A DNA stretch of 64,000 nt, taken from contig JAEXRL010000030.1 of the NCBI GenBank assembly GCA_023440825.1, positions 248,001-312,000 of the forward strand, written 5' to 3'. The position numbers and the translations under genes are program-made. The stretch is from Pseudomonadota bacterium (GTDB lineage Bacteria; Pseudomonadota; Gammaproteobacteria; Burkholderiales; Burkholderiaceae_B). The notes under the pieces were generated by a model. The model worked only from the letters and a program-made list of their open reading frames with translations, did no database searches and had not been told where the DNA came from. Each line of letters starts with the position of its first letter. Position 1 is the stretch's first letter. Shown here one piece after another: positions 55,131-63,735 of this stretch.

Positions 55131-55478
55131 TCAACGCTGTAAAAAGGGGGGCGGCACAGGCTCGGCCGCAGGCCGTTGTGGACGTACTGAGTGACCTAAG
55201 GCATTACCCATGCGATTACTTAATGTGGCTGGAGTAGGCATACCCAATTGATGCGGCGCGTTTTGCACCACACTTTCTGAGTTCGCCGCTTTAGGCCGGT
55301 GCGCTTCTTGGCGCATTTTCTCTTGCAGTTTTTCCTGTAAGCATGCCATTGATACAGAGCGTTGGCCGTCCACTTCGACATCAATACAGCTAGACGCTGC
55401 TAGCGGAGCCTGAGACCACGCAGGCGTGCCATTTACGCTAATCCCTAAAGCAATTAATAAGACGGGTACGTGTTTCAT
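55131..55478 (-). CDS. Small exported protein of unknown function
   Basis: A 115-residue protein with a signal peptide (VPVLLIALGISVNGTPAWSQA). Two cysteines (SSCIDVEVDG and SMACLQEKL) may form a disulfide. The rest is polar and Pro-rich, ending PVPPPFLQR. I do not assign it to a named family. It is divergent from the Phd/transposase-like gene and beside the two-partner-secretion locus, so a link is possible but unsupported. Confidence 0.6.
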   Translation of the reverse strand: MKHVPVLLIALGISVNGTPAWSQAPLAASSCIDVEVDGQRSVSMACLQEKLQEKMRQEAHRPKAANSESVVQNAPHQLGMPTPATLSNRMGNALGHSVRPQRPAAEPVPPPFLQR

Positions 55479-55748
55479 GCTGAGTAAATCCTGTGTGTTG
55501 AATTTTTCACAGTCGATGTTCGGGAACTTTATTAACAGTATTGAAAAACTATTCCAATAGCATGATTGGATATTTTGCTGTTTTTTAGCAAGCTGGTTTC
55601 AAACTGCTGTGTCATTTCGGGCGCTATCTTCCTTTTTATAGCTTAAGTGCTAGGCATGAAAATTACTGAAAAATAAAGACAGCAGTATGAAAATTGAAAC
55701 GAATGTGGTGGATAGGACCCAACGCATCCTTGGTTTTGGGATTAATAC

Positions 55749-56351
55749 ATGAGTAATTTAGTAAAACGTGTCTCCATGCAAGAGCTTGATACACGCTTGT
55801 CAAAAATAGTCGATGAGGCACGCGAGCGCCCAGTGGCTGTCACCCGGTATAACGCTCCGTGGGTCTGGATAGTGGCTCACAATGTTTGGGTTGATATTGA
55901 AAAATTAAAAAATGTCGTCCCTGAAGACCATCCCTTGGCGGAGGTTAGACGCATTACCGACAATATTATTCAGCAGTACAACCGCTTGTTTGAAGACCCG
56001 GATGCTAGCCAAGATAGCTACATGAACGGCGAGAGCATGTTTCGCTGTTTATTGCTGCAAAGCTTATTTCCCATGAGCAACGAAGAGCGTGTGTTCGAAG
56101 AGCTGCGCTTTAATTTGTTGTATCGCTGGTTTATTGGCATTGAAACCTTTCGCGAACCGCTAGATTCCAGACCGCGATTTATTAGTCGACTAAGCAATAT
56201 AAAAAAAGACCCTATGGTAATTGGTCTATTACTACGTTGTCTTGATGAAATTAGAAAAAATGACGCAATTAATAAATCTTTCTCTATTGATAGTAAGAAA
56301 TTACAAGAATGGCAGGAATGCTTACTAGAAAATGACGAATTTAAAAAATAG
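55749..56351 (+). CDS. Phd-like antitoxin domain fused to IS5-type transposase N-terminal domain
   Basis: A 200-residue protein. Residues 1-55 (VSMQELDTRLSKIVDEARERPVAVTR, then WVWIVAHNVW) resemble the Phd/YefM antitoxin DNA-binding fold. Residues 61-150 (HPLAEVRRITDNIIQQYNRLF, FRCLLLQSLFPMSNEERVFEEL, FNLLYRWFIGI) match the DUF772 N-terminal domain of IS5/IS1182 transposases, but no DDE catalytic domain follows. The 3' end is AT-rich and the gene stops at its own terminator. No toxin gene is adjacent. The layout resembles P. aeruginosa PhdA (PA0691), beside pdtB; that comparison is from memory. Confidence 0.75.
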   Translation: MSNLVKRVSMQELDTRLSKIVDEARERPVAVTRYNAPWVWIVAHNVWVDIEKLKNVVPEDHPLAEVRRITDNIIQQYNRLFEDPDASQDSYMNGESMFRCLLLQSLFPMSNEERVFEELRFNLLYRWFIGIETFREPLDSRPRFISRLSNIKKDPMVIGLLLRCLDEIRKNDAINKSFSIDSKKLQEWQECLLENDEFKK

Positions 56352-56400
56352 ATCATTTTTTGTCAGGAATTTATTGGTTTAGATTTAAAGGTTTTTCCAA

Positions 56401-56422
56401 AAAAAAGCTCATGAGCTTTTTT
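56401..56422. terminator. Terminator between the Phd-like gene and tpsB
   Basis: A perfect palindrome, AAAAAAGCTCATGAGCTTTTTT, forms a nine-base-pair stem with a CATG loop and T/A-runs on both sides. It uncouples the Phd-like gene from the downstream operon. Confidence 0.85.
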
Positions 56423-56464
56423 AATAATCCGGACGTATTCAATCTCTACCATAGCAGTTTGTTT

Positions 56465-56509
56465 AGATCTGTTTGATCTGCTTTCATTTTTCTTGGCTTA
56501 ACACCAAGA
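56465..56509. promoter_or_regulatory. Inverted repeats upstream of tpsB
   Basis: Two dyads lie in the leader: AGATC-N5-GATCT at 56465-56479 and TCTTGG-N7-CCAAGA at 56491-56509. They are plausible operators or leader hairpins. No clear -35/-10 pair was found. Confidence 0.4.
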
Positions 56510-56537
56510 CTGTTTCAGCTATCCTGCGAGCCCTTTC

Positions 56538-58157
56538 ATGCAGCCATTAAACTGTACTAACCATTATTTCATGCCGCGCCCCAGGTCGCACGTCTTACCT
56601 GGTCTACGGGTAATAGTGGCCGGAGTGCTGCTTGCTTGCGCGGCTTACTCTGCGAACTCGCTGGCTCAGCAAACGGTGACCATTAACGAGTACATCGTAC
56701 GTGGTAACTCTGTGCTGGATCTGCGGGATATCGAAAAAGCGGTGTACCCCTACCTAGGTGAAGGGCGCACCATGCAAAACATCGAACAGGCCCGTGATGC
56801 ACTTCAGCAAGCCTATCAGGAAGCGGGGTACCAGTCTGTCTACGTTGATCTACCCGAGCAGCAAGTAGAGCAGGGTATTGTGATTTTACAGGTCACAGAA
56901 GCTCGTGTAGGTCGATTACGCGTGCAGGGGGCCCAGTACCATTCCCCATTAGCGATTCGTGATGCGGTGCCCACCTTACGTGAAGGTACCGTGCCTGATT
57001 TCGAGCTGGCCCAAAGCCAGCTGGCCGACTTAAACCGAGGCTCTCGTCAGGTAATGCCTCTGGTGCGTGAGGGCAGTCAGCCCGGCACCCTTGATGTGGA
57101 TTTACGCGTCGAAGACAAAATGCCGTGGAACGGTTCTGTGGCGCTAAATAACGACTACAGTGCTGATACCTCCAAGCTGCGAGCCATTACATCGTTAGGG
57201 CACGATAACTTGTGGCAAAAGGGCCATTCGGCTTCGCTCACGTACTTCACCGCACCCGAGCGTAAGGGCGATGCCAGTGTCGTATCAGGCTCTTACACAC
57301 TGCCTGCCGCTAAAAACTGGGATTTACAGCTTTCGGGTTACCACTCCAACAGCGATATCGCCACTATAGGTGGTACGAATGTGCTGGGTAAAGGGCACTC
57401 TTTTGGTGCACGTTTTAGCTATACCCCAGAATTTCAGGCTCCCTGGTATCACACATTTTCTGCTGGCCTGGATTACAAGCGATTTCGCGAAGAACTACGC
57501 TTTGGCGATAGCAGCGACGAGGTTCCCTTGCGTTATTTGCCGCTTAGCTTAGGCTACAGCGGCTACCGTTACGCAGAAAATATGCAAAGTTCCTTGTCTC
57601 TGGATCTCGTCGCCAGTCCGCGCAGCTTGTTTGGGCTTGGTAGTAACGATGAGGACTTCGACTACAAGCGCTATCGCGCTGACCCCAGCTTTGCCTTATT
57701 GAAACTGAGCCTGAGTCACACTCAAAACTTGCCCTCTGATTGGCAAATGTACATGCGTCTTGGCGGTCAGCTTGCAACAGGGCCACTGGTTTCCAACGAA
57801 CAGTTTTCAGCCGGGGGCAGTGGCACGGTTCGTGGCTATCTGGCTGCCGAGCGTGCTGGTGACGAAGGCTACAGTTCCTCTGTCGAATTGCGCACGCCTT
57901 CCTTAGCAAAGTGGCTTGGGCCTCATGTCAACGAGTGGCGATTCTACGCTTTCGCTGATGCTGCCCGCTTACGTCTTATCGATCCTTTGCCTGAACAAAA
58001 ATACGATTTCTCCTTGGCGAGCGTGGGATTAGGTACTCGCCTGCAAGTCCTTAACTGGCTATCGGCCAATCTAGATTGGGCGTACCCACTGAACGATGGC
58101 GCTAATACCGAGCGCCATAAGCCACGGCTGCATTTTAGTGTCCGTGCCAGCTTCTAA
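56538..58157 (+). CDS. Two-partner secretion outer-membrane transporter, TpsB (FhaC/ShlB/PdtB-like)
   Basis: A 539-residue TpsB protein. A signal peptide (LRVIVAGVLLACAAYSANSLAQ) is followed by two POTRA-like domains (about 47-120 and 122-195, with EYIVRGNSVLDLRDIEKAV and ARVGRLRVQG). A 16-strand-type barrel starts near GSVALNNDYSADTSKLRA. The essential loop-6 motif VRGY is at 431-434. It would export a large TpsA exoprotein, which is not encoded in the window. ATG 56571 is an alternative start. The energy-transducing genes follow 38 bases later. Confidence 0.92.
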   Translation: MQPLNCTNHYFMPRPRSHVLPGLRVIVAGVLLACAAYSANSLAQQTVTINEYIVRGNSVLDLRDIEKAVYPYLGEGRTMQNIEQARDALQQAYQEAGYQSVYVDLPEQQVEQGIVILQVTEARVGRLRVQGAQYHSPLAIRDAVPTLREGTVPDFELAQSQLADLNRGSRQVMPLVREGSQPGTLDVDLRVEDKMPWNGSVALNNDYSADTSKLRAITSLGHDNLWQKGHSASLTYFTAPERKGDASVVSGSYTLPAAKNWDLQLSGYHSNSDIATIGGTNVLGKGHSFGARFSYTPEFQAPWYHTFSAGLDYKRFREELRFGDSSDEVPLRYLPLSLGYSGYRYAENMQSSLSLDLVASPRSLFGLGSNDEDFDYKRYRADPSFALLKLSLSHTQNLPSDWQMYMRLGGQLATGPLVSNEQFSAGGSGTVRGYLAAERAGDEGYSSSVELRTPSLAKWLGPHVNEWRFYAFADAARLRLIDPLPEQKYDFSLASVGLGTRLQVLNWLSANLDWAYPLNDGANTERHKPRLHFSVRASF

Positions 58158-58195
58158 ATTCATTGTCTTAATACCGTATTCGGAGCTTTCGACTC

Positions 58196-60103
58196 ATGCA
58201 ACGCTACATCATGCTCATGCTGGTTTTTTTTGCCAGCCTATTGCCGGCGGCCGCACAGGCCTGGTGGCAGCCCGACTGGAATTATCGTAAGCCGATTACT
58301 ATCGATGCTTCCTCTGAAGGGGCGAATCTGTCCACCGGCCTTGGCCGTACCCCGGTACTAATACGTTTACACACCGGTAACTTCGTGTTTGATGGTGTGA
58401 ACGAAAACGGTTCTGATCTGCGCTTCGTCCTTGAGGACGATAAAACAGTGTTGAACCACCAGATAGAAATGTTTAACCCCTTATTGGGCATTGCCATGGT
58501 TTGGGTTGACCTGCCCGAAGTGGCCGCAGGTCAGCAACAAACCATCTGGATGTACTACGGTAACGAGGCAGCACCACAGGCTTCAAATGGTCAAATCACC
58601 TTTGATCCTAACTACACCTTGGTCTACCACTTTAATGGTGCTGCCGACGCGCCACCACGCGACAGCACGGCATATGCCAATCACGCCCAAACACTGCCGT
58701 CTTCTTATATCGATGGTGTTATTGGCCGCAGTGTGCAGTTTGCCGGCGATGCAGCCTTAATGCTACCTGCTAGCCCCTCTTTAGATACGCCAGCAGGTGC
58801 TCCTTTTACGTTCAGTGCCTGGTTACGTCCCGATCAGTTGGTGGGTGAGCAATTGGTGTATGCCCGTCGTGACGGTACAGCATCGTTCTTGCTGGGCTTG
58901 AATCAGGGTGTGCCTTTTGTGGAAGTGAGCGGTCAACGTGCGCAAGGCTCACAAGCGTTATCACCTTCTACTTGGGTGCATTTTGCCGCGAGTTCCGATG
59001 GTAATCAGGTTCAGTTGCTGATTAATGGTAGCCCCGTTGCCAGTTTGGCAGGTGGCTTGCCCGCGCTCAGTGGCGTAACGGCAATTGGTGGTGATACGGC
59101 ACGCAGCCCGGCACCGGTGGCCGCCACGACTGAGGGCGATACCGACGAGACAGCAAGCGCCGCGCCCGTTGTGCGTAGCTTCGCAAATTATGTGGGGGCG
59201 CTAGACGAACTACGTTTGTCTAAAGTGGCACGTGCTGCACCTGCCTTGCATATTGATGCTTTGTCGCAGGGTTCTGAGTCTCGCTTGGTGGTGTATGGCG
59301 AAGACGAACAGCAGTCTGGATTCGGCTTTGGAGCTTTGGGGTACCTACTCAGCGCCGTCCCTCTGGATGCCTGGATTGTCTTGGCCGTGTTGGCAGCTAT
59401 GCTGGTGCACTCCTGGATCATCATGCTAGAAAAAAGTCGCACAGCAGCTCGTCTGGAAAAAGGAAACGCTGTGTTTCGTGAGCGTTTTGCTCAACTGGGT
59501 ACGCAGCTTGAGGCCTTGGCCGATGCCAAACCGGACGAAACTACCCAGAAAGCTCTGGACTCCGCCCCATTGTGGAAGCTGTACACCACAGCCATACGCG
59601 AAGTGCGCAAGCGTCAAACCGAAACCGGTAGCACAGCCTTAAGTCCGGCTGCTATTGAGTCTATTCGTGCCTCCATGGATAGCGTGCGTACCTACGAGCA
59701 GCAGTCCTTGTCTTCTCGCATGGGTGCTCTGTCTAACGCCATTGCTGGAGGCCCTTATATTGGTCTGCTGGGTACCGTCTTGGGAATTATGGTCGTGTTC
59801 CTAGGAACGGCTATGGCTGGAGACGTCAATATTAATGCGATTGCCCCGGGTATGGCAGCAGCTCTGTTAGCGACGGCGGCAGGTTTGTTCGTGGCTATTC
59901 CTGCCTTGTTTGGATACAACCGCATTTCGGGACGCAACAAGGTAATTAGTGCAGAAATGCGCGTCTTTACCGAAGAGTTTTCCACACGCTTGGCCGAAAG
60001 CTACGGGGTGGGGAGCGTAGAGCGTACGAAAAAAACCGCCAAGGAAAGTGCGCCGTTAGCCACAGCTGCTAGCGTGCAAGCGGCCGCCCCGGAAACCCAT
60101 TAA
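58196..60103 (+). CDS. DUF2341-LamG-ExbB fusion (MotA/TolQ/ExbB proton channel)
   Basis: A 635-residue fusion. A signal peptide (1-22) is followed by a DUF2341-like region (about 51-133, LIRLHTGNFVFDGVNENGSDL) and a LamG/concanavalin-like domain (about 140-345, PFTFSAWLRPDQL, GALDELRLSKVARA). Then come the ExbB parts: TM1 about 388-410, a cytoplasmic loop, TM2 about 519-540 (PYIGLLGTVLGIMVVFLGTAM) and TM3 about 549-575. The sensory-like front end would lie in the periplasm, attached to a proton channel. Ordinary ExbB is about 240 residues with no such extension. Confidence 0.92.
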   Translation: MQRYIMLMLVFFASLLPAAAQAWWQPDWNYRKPITIDASSEGANLSTGLGRTPVLIRLHTGNFVFDGVNENGSDLRFVLEDDKTVLNHQIEMFNPLLGIAMVWVDLPEVAAGQQQTIWMYYGNEAAPQASNGQITFDPNYTLVYHFNGAADAPPRDSTAYANHAQTLPSSYIDGVIGRSVQFAGDAALMLPASPSLDTPAGAPFTFSAWLRPDQLVGEQLVYARRDGTASFLLGLNQGVPFVEVSGQRAQGSQALSPSTWVHFAASSDGNQVQLLINGSPVASLAGGLPALSGVTAIGGDTARSPAPVAATTEGDTDETASAAPVVRSFANYVGALDELRLSKVARAAPALHIDALSQGSESRLVVYGEDEQQSGFGFGALGYLLSAVPLDAWIVLAVLAAMLVHSWIIMLEKSRTAARLEKGNAVFRERFAQLGTQLEALADAKPDETTQKALDSAPLWKLYTTAIREVRKRQTETGSTALSPAAIESIRASMDSVRTYEQQSLSSRMGALSNAIAGGPYIGLLGTVLGIMVVFLGTAMAGDVNINAIAPGMAAALLATAAGLFVAIPALFGYNRISGRNKVISAEMRVFTEEFSTRLAESYGVGSVERTKKTAKESAPLATAASVQAAAPETH

Positions 60104-60116
60104 TAAGGAGCTAAAC

Positions 60117-60530
60117 ATGGCACGTTCCATGGTCGAAGAAGACGAGGATGAGGTAGTAGACGGCATCAATATTACGCCGCTGGTTGATGTGCTGATGGTT
60201 GTGCTGGTCATGTTTATCTTGACAGCTACCGCGCAGGTAGCGGGTATACAGGTGAATTTACCTAAGGCCAGCTCTACTGTCTCGCTCTCTGTTTCGCAAA
60301 CAAAAGCTATTTCAGTCAATGAGGCCGGGCAGGTGTTCTTGGATGCTTACCCGGTGACCTTACCCGAGTTGGAAGAGCGCTTGCGTACCGAAAAAGCCCT
60401 GAATCCTGATTTTCCGGTAATCGTGCGTGGCGATGCAGAGGTGCAGTATCACCGTGTTGTGGAAGTACTGGATTTATTGCGTCGCCTGGAGCTATCCCAA
60501 GTCGGGTTAGTTACCGGTAAACCAACCTGA
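60117..60530 (+). CDS. exbD: ExbD/TolR-family proton-channel subunit
   Basis: A 137-residue ExbD. The single membrane helix INITPLVDVLMVVLVMFILTA contains the protonated Asp in PLVDVLMV. A periplasmic domain follows (DFPVIVRGDAEVQYHRVVEVLDLL). It starts 13 bases after the ExbB fusion and pairs with it to couple proton flow to the TonB-like protein next to it. Confidence 0.95.
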   Translation: MARSMVEEDEDEVVDGINITPLVDVLMVVLVMFILTATAQVAGIQVNLPKASSTVSLSVSQTKAISVNEAGQVFLDAYPVTLPELEERLRTEKALNPDFPVIVRGDAEVQYHRVVEVLDLLRRLELSQVGLVTGKPT

Positions 60531-60549
60531 TCATTTGAAGCTGTAAATC

Positions 60550-61293
60550 ATGTCGTCAAACACTCCTGATCCTTTCAAGAGCACCAAAGAGTCCGAGGCC
60601 GCTAAGAAGAAGGGCCTTGGCAAGAATGCGACTATTGCCCTGATCGTAGTCGTTGTTGTGGTGCTGGGCTATTTCGTATGGCAGTGGGCGAACAGTATGG
60701 CGGGTATCAAGCGTGAGGCGCCCATGATTAACGCCATTATTCCCTTACCGCCACCACCACCTCCTCCCCCGGAACCCGAGACGCCTCCAGAGCCTGAGGA
60801 GCCTCAGGAGGAGGAGCTGATAGAACCTGAACTTGATCCCGACCCTACGCCCTTGGATGAGCCTACGCCAGTTGAGGATGATACGCCGCCCACACCTAGT
60901 GATAACACCTCCGAGGCCATGCAAATGGACTCTGACGCACAGGCAGGCAGCGATGCATTCAATATTGCTGCAGGGTCGGGTCGGGGTATGGCGGGTTCGG
61001 GTGGCGGTCGGGTGGGCAATGCAACCTATAGCCAGTATTTGGGTTATGCCCTACAGAAAATTCTTCGTGATGATGAGCGCACTCGAATGTTGGTGTACAG
61101 AATGCGCATCAATTTATGGCTAAGTGATAGCGGTGATATTTCTCGTGTCGAGCTGATCAACTCAAGTGGCGATACCGATGTAGATCAAGCGGTGGTAGCT
61201 GCCTTACGAGAAGTCAGACGCCTGGACGAGCGACCACCACCATCGTTGGATATGCCCGTACGTATAGCCTTGAATAGCCGCCGTCCCTCTTAA
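60550..61293 (+). CDS. TonB-like energy transducer
   Basis: A 247-residue TonB-family protein. An N-terminal anchor (about 28-47, ATIALIVVVVVVLGYFVWQW) is followed by a Pro/Glu-rich periplasm-spanning stretch (64-118, including P8). The C-terminal TonB-type domain (about 157-243) has INLWLSDSGDISRVELINSSGD and VVAALREVRRL. The spacer is more acidic than classical Pro-Lys TonB. With ExbB and ExbD it would energise an outer-membrane step, perhaps TpsB export or the porin. Confidence 0.9.
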   Translation: MSSNTPDPFKSTKESEAAKKKGLGKNATIALIVVVVVVLGYFVWQWANSMAGIKREAPMINAIIPLPPPPPPPPEPETPPEPEEPQEEELIEPELDPDPTPLDEPTPVEDDTPPTPSDNTSEAMQMDSDAQAGSDAFNIAAGSGRGMAGSGGGRVGNATYSQYLGYALQKILRDDERTRMLVYRMRINLWLSDSGDISRVELINSSGDTDVDQAVVAALREVRRLDERPPPSLDMPVRIALNSRRPS

Positions 61294-61333
61294 TTTAACA
61301 AGTTTACTCTGCTTAAACCTGGAGTTCCGTACA

Positions 61334-63016
61334 ATGAAATATCAACCACATCGATTGAGTCTGGCCTTGGCTGCCTGCCTGATGTGCTCATCGTCCCTGG
61401 TTGCTGCCCAGCCTGTAGCCAGTGATAACGCGACAGCCAATCTAATCCGACTATTGGTAGAACAGGGGGTATTGCAACCCGAACAAGCGGCCACCTTACT
61501 CAAGCAGGCTCAGACTGAAGCGGCCAGTGCGGTACAAGGCACGGGGAGCCAACCGGGTGATGTGCGTGTACCCTATATACCAGCAACCGTGCGCGATCAA
61601 ATCCGCGAAGAAGTGAAGTCCGAAGTATTGGCTACGGCTAAACAAGAAAACTGGGCTGCACCCAATACCTTCCCTGATTGGGTTTCCCGCATTACTGTCG
61701 GGGGGGATGTACGAGTACGCTGGGAAAATCGCGCCTTCAGTAGTAAAAACAGCCCGTTTATCTACGACGTGGCCAAAATGAATGCATCCAGCCCGTTTGC
61801 GTTTGAAACCTATGACAATAACGGAAATCACTTATTTTACGGGCCGTTTCCTTTACTCAATGCTCGCAAGGATCGTAATAACCAGTTCCGTTTCCGTGCA
61901 CGAATTGGTTTTACGGCCGATATCAGTGAGCAGTGGTCGGCAGGCATACGTTTAGCCAGTGGTAGCAATAAAAGCCCAGTGTCCACGACGGATAGTTTCG
62001 GTGGTGGCTTCAGTAAAAAAGCCTTCTGGCTGGATCAGGCCTACCTAAGCTGGAAGCCCACAGACTGGGCACAAGTTACAGCAGGACGGGCTGATAATCC
62101 CTTCGTTAGTACCGACATACTTTTCTCTAATGATTTAAACCTGGATGGCTTTTCTGCCGCCTTCAAGCGTCCTTTGGCGAACACCGACTTTACCTTGCGT
62201 GGCACCTTGGGGGCGTACCTGATCGAGAACACCTACAACTCAGGGATACCTAGCTTGGCCGACTCAGAGGGCGATACCAAGAGCAAATGGTTGTTAGGTG
62301 CGCAAGTGGGTGCTGATTGGAAAATTAATCATGAGCACACAGTAAGCGCAGATCTGGCTTACTACACGTTCCGTAATATTGCGGGTGTATTGTCAGAGCC
62401 TTGTGACTCCTTTGACACAAGCTGCAGCACAGACTGGTCTAGTCCTGCTTTTATGCAAAAAGGTAACACCTTATTTTTTATTCGTGATGTGATCCCTCCT
62501 GTTCACATGGGGGGGGTGCAGTATCAGATGCTTGGCCTAGCTTCACGCTTTAATTTGCTGGACCTGAACTTGGGTTGGAAAGGCAGAATGGGTAATGGTT
62601 TGGGCGTACAGATCTCTGGGAACTACATACGTAACTTGGCATATAGCGAAAGCGATATGGAAAAACGTATACGTGGTGCTCAAATAGTGACGAATGCTGA
62701 AACCGGACCTCTACGCTCAGGGGGCAATGCCTGGATGCTGCACGCTGCTTTAGGCAAGGATTTCCGTGTGCGTGAGCGTGGCGATTGGCAGGTGTTTGCT
62801 GGTTATAAGTACATACAGCCTGATGCGGTGCCGGATGCGTATAACGACTCTACTTTCCATCTGGGTGGCACCAACGCCAAAGGTTATTACTTAGGTGCAG
62901 CGTATGCCTTGGAAAAAGATGTGATGGCTCAATTGCGCTGGTTAAGTTCACGCGAGATCTATGGCAATCCTTTGTCCATCAATATTATGCAACTCGAACT
63001 GAATGCGCGGTTCTAA
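61334..63016 (+). CDS. Putative porin (Porin_5-like)
   Basis: A 560-residue outer-membrane protein. The signal peptide (LALAACLMCSSSLVAAQ) precedes a helical segment (ANLIRLLVEQGVLQPEQAATLLKQA) and then a barrel rich in alternating strands, ending in Phe (LELNARF). GDVRVRWENRAFSS begins the barrel. Length and layout fit the Porin_5 putative-porin family. G7 (61700-61706) and G8 (62509-62516) tracts lie in frame and could slip. It sits between the TonB-like and coiled-coil genes of the same locus. Confidence 0.85.
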   Translation: MKYQPHRLSLALAACLMCSSSLVAAQPVASDNATANLIRLLVEQGVLQPEQAATLLKQAQTEAASAVQGTGSQPGDVRVPYIPATVRDQIREEVKSEVLATAKQENWAAPNTFPDWVSRITVGGDVRVRWENRAFSSKNSPFIYDVAKMNASSPFAFETYDNNGNHLFYGPFPLLNARKDRNNQFRFRARIGFTADISEQWSAGIRLASGSNKSPVSTTDSFGGGFSKKAFWLDQAYLSWKPTDWAQVTAGRADNPFVSTDILFSNDLNLDGFSAAFKRPLANTDFTLRGTLGAYLIENTYNSGIPSLADSEGDTKSKWLLGAQVGADWKINHEHTVSADLAYYTFRNIAGVLSEPCDSFDTSCSTDWSSPAFMQKGNTLFFIRDVIPPVHMGGVQYQMLGLASRFNLLDLNLGWKGRMGNGLGVQISGNYIRNLAYSESDMEKRIRGAQIVTNAETGPLRSGGNAWMLHAALGKDFRVRERGDWQVFAGYKYIQPDAVPDAYNDSTFHLGGTNAKGYYLGAAYALEKDVMAQLRWLSSREIYGNPLSINIMQLELNARF

Positions 63017-63017
63017 T

Positions 63018-63689
63018 ATGAAACCTACATATTTAACGCCCAAAAAGTCGGCTCTGGCTGTGTTGCTGATTGGCTCAGTGTTGACTGGGGGAGCGCTACA
63101 GGCTCAGTCCCCAAGCATGGAAGAACGTTTACGCAGCGAGCTGCGCACAACGGCTCAGCAATTGCAGCGTCTACAGTCAGAGCAGGCGCAGTTAACGGTG
63201 GCTAAGCAAAGCGCCGAGTCACAGCGTGACGCCTTGCAGGCAGAACTGGACACGCTGAAAAAAGATCTCGCCCGTGCACAGAGCCGCTCCGAAACTCTGG
63301 CCGAGCAGCAAGAACAGTTACGGCAAGAGGCAAACAGCCGCTTGTCGGCCACGCATCAACAGTTGAATGAGGCCAAAACGGCTTATGACAGTCTGGCCAC
63401 ACAAGCTCGACAACTGGAAACGCAAGGCCAGACCTTAAGCCAAAACTTGCAGCAACGCGAGCATGAACTTCAGGTTTGTTCTTTAAAAAACGATCAGCTC
63501 TACAGTGCTGGCCGGGAAATATTGCGGGCTTATGAAAGTTTTAGTACCGCTGATTTACTGGCCTTACGCCAACCTTTTGCCAGCTCGGCTCGTGTTGCCT
63601 TCGATATGAAAGCACAAGAAATGGGCGATGCTCTTTACGAGCAGAAGTTTGATTCTAGGGCCGTACAAACGCCCGAGGTCACCCCCTGA
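63018..63689 (+). CDS. Exported coiled-coil protein of the TPS/TonB locus
   Basis: A 223-residue protein. The signal peptide (KKSALAVLLIGSVLTGGALQAQ) precedes a long coiled coil (about 35-150) with heptads such as LRTTAQQLQRLQSEQAQL and LQAELDTLKKDLARAQS. The globular tail has one cysteine (LQVCSLKNDQLYSAGREILRAY). It is weakly like DUF3450-type periplasmic proteins. ATG 63018, one base past the porin stop, gives the better signal peptide than ATG 63003. It may span the periplasm or bind the TonB-like protein. Confidence 0.75.
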   Translation: MKPTYLTPKKSALAVLLIGSVLTGGALQAQSPSMEERLRSELRTTAQQLQRLQSEQAQLTVAKQSAESQRDALQAELDTLKKDLARAQSRSETLAEQQEQLRQEANSRLSATHQQLNEAKTAYDSLATQARQLETQGQTLSQNLQQREHELQVCSLKNDQLYSAGREILRAYESFSTADLLALRQPFASSARVAFDMKAQEMGDALYEQKFDSRAVQTPEVTP

Positions 63690-63735
63690 TGACGGCATAG
63701 CGCTTGTCGTCTTCTTTAACTAGGATTTTATATAT

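Noticed and set aside
55604..55615. Possible Pho-box half-site (CTGCTGTGTCAT) upstream of the Phd-like gene
   Set aside because: I looked because the pdt locus is phosphate-regulated in Pseudomonas, but there is only one imperfect half-site and no second copy at the right spacing.
55749..56351. An intact insertion sequence
   Set aside because: Only the transposase N-terminal domain is present, with no DDE domain, no terminal inverted repeats and no target duplication seen.
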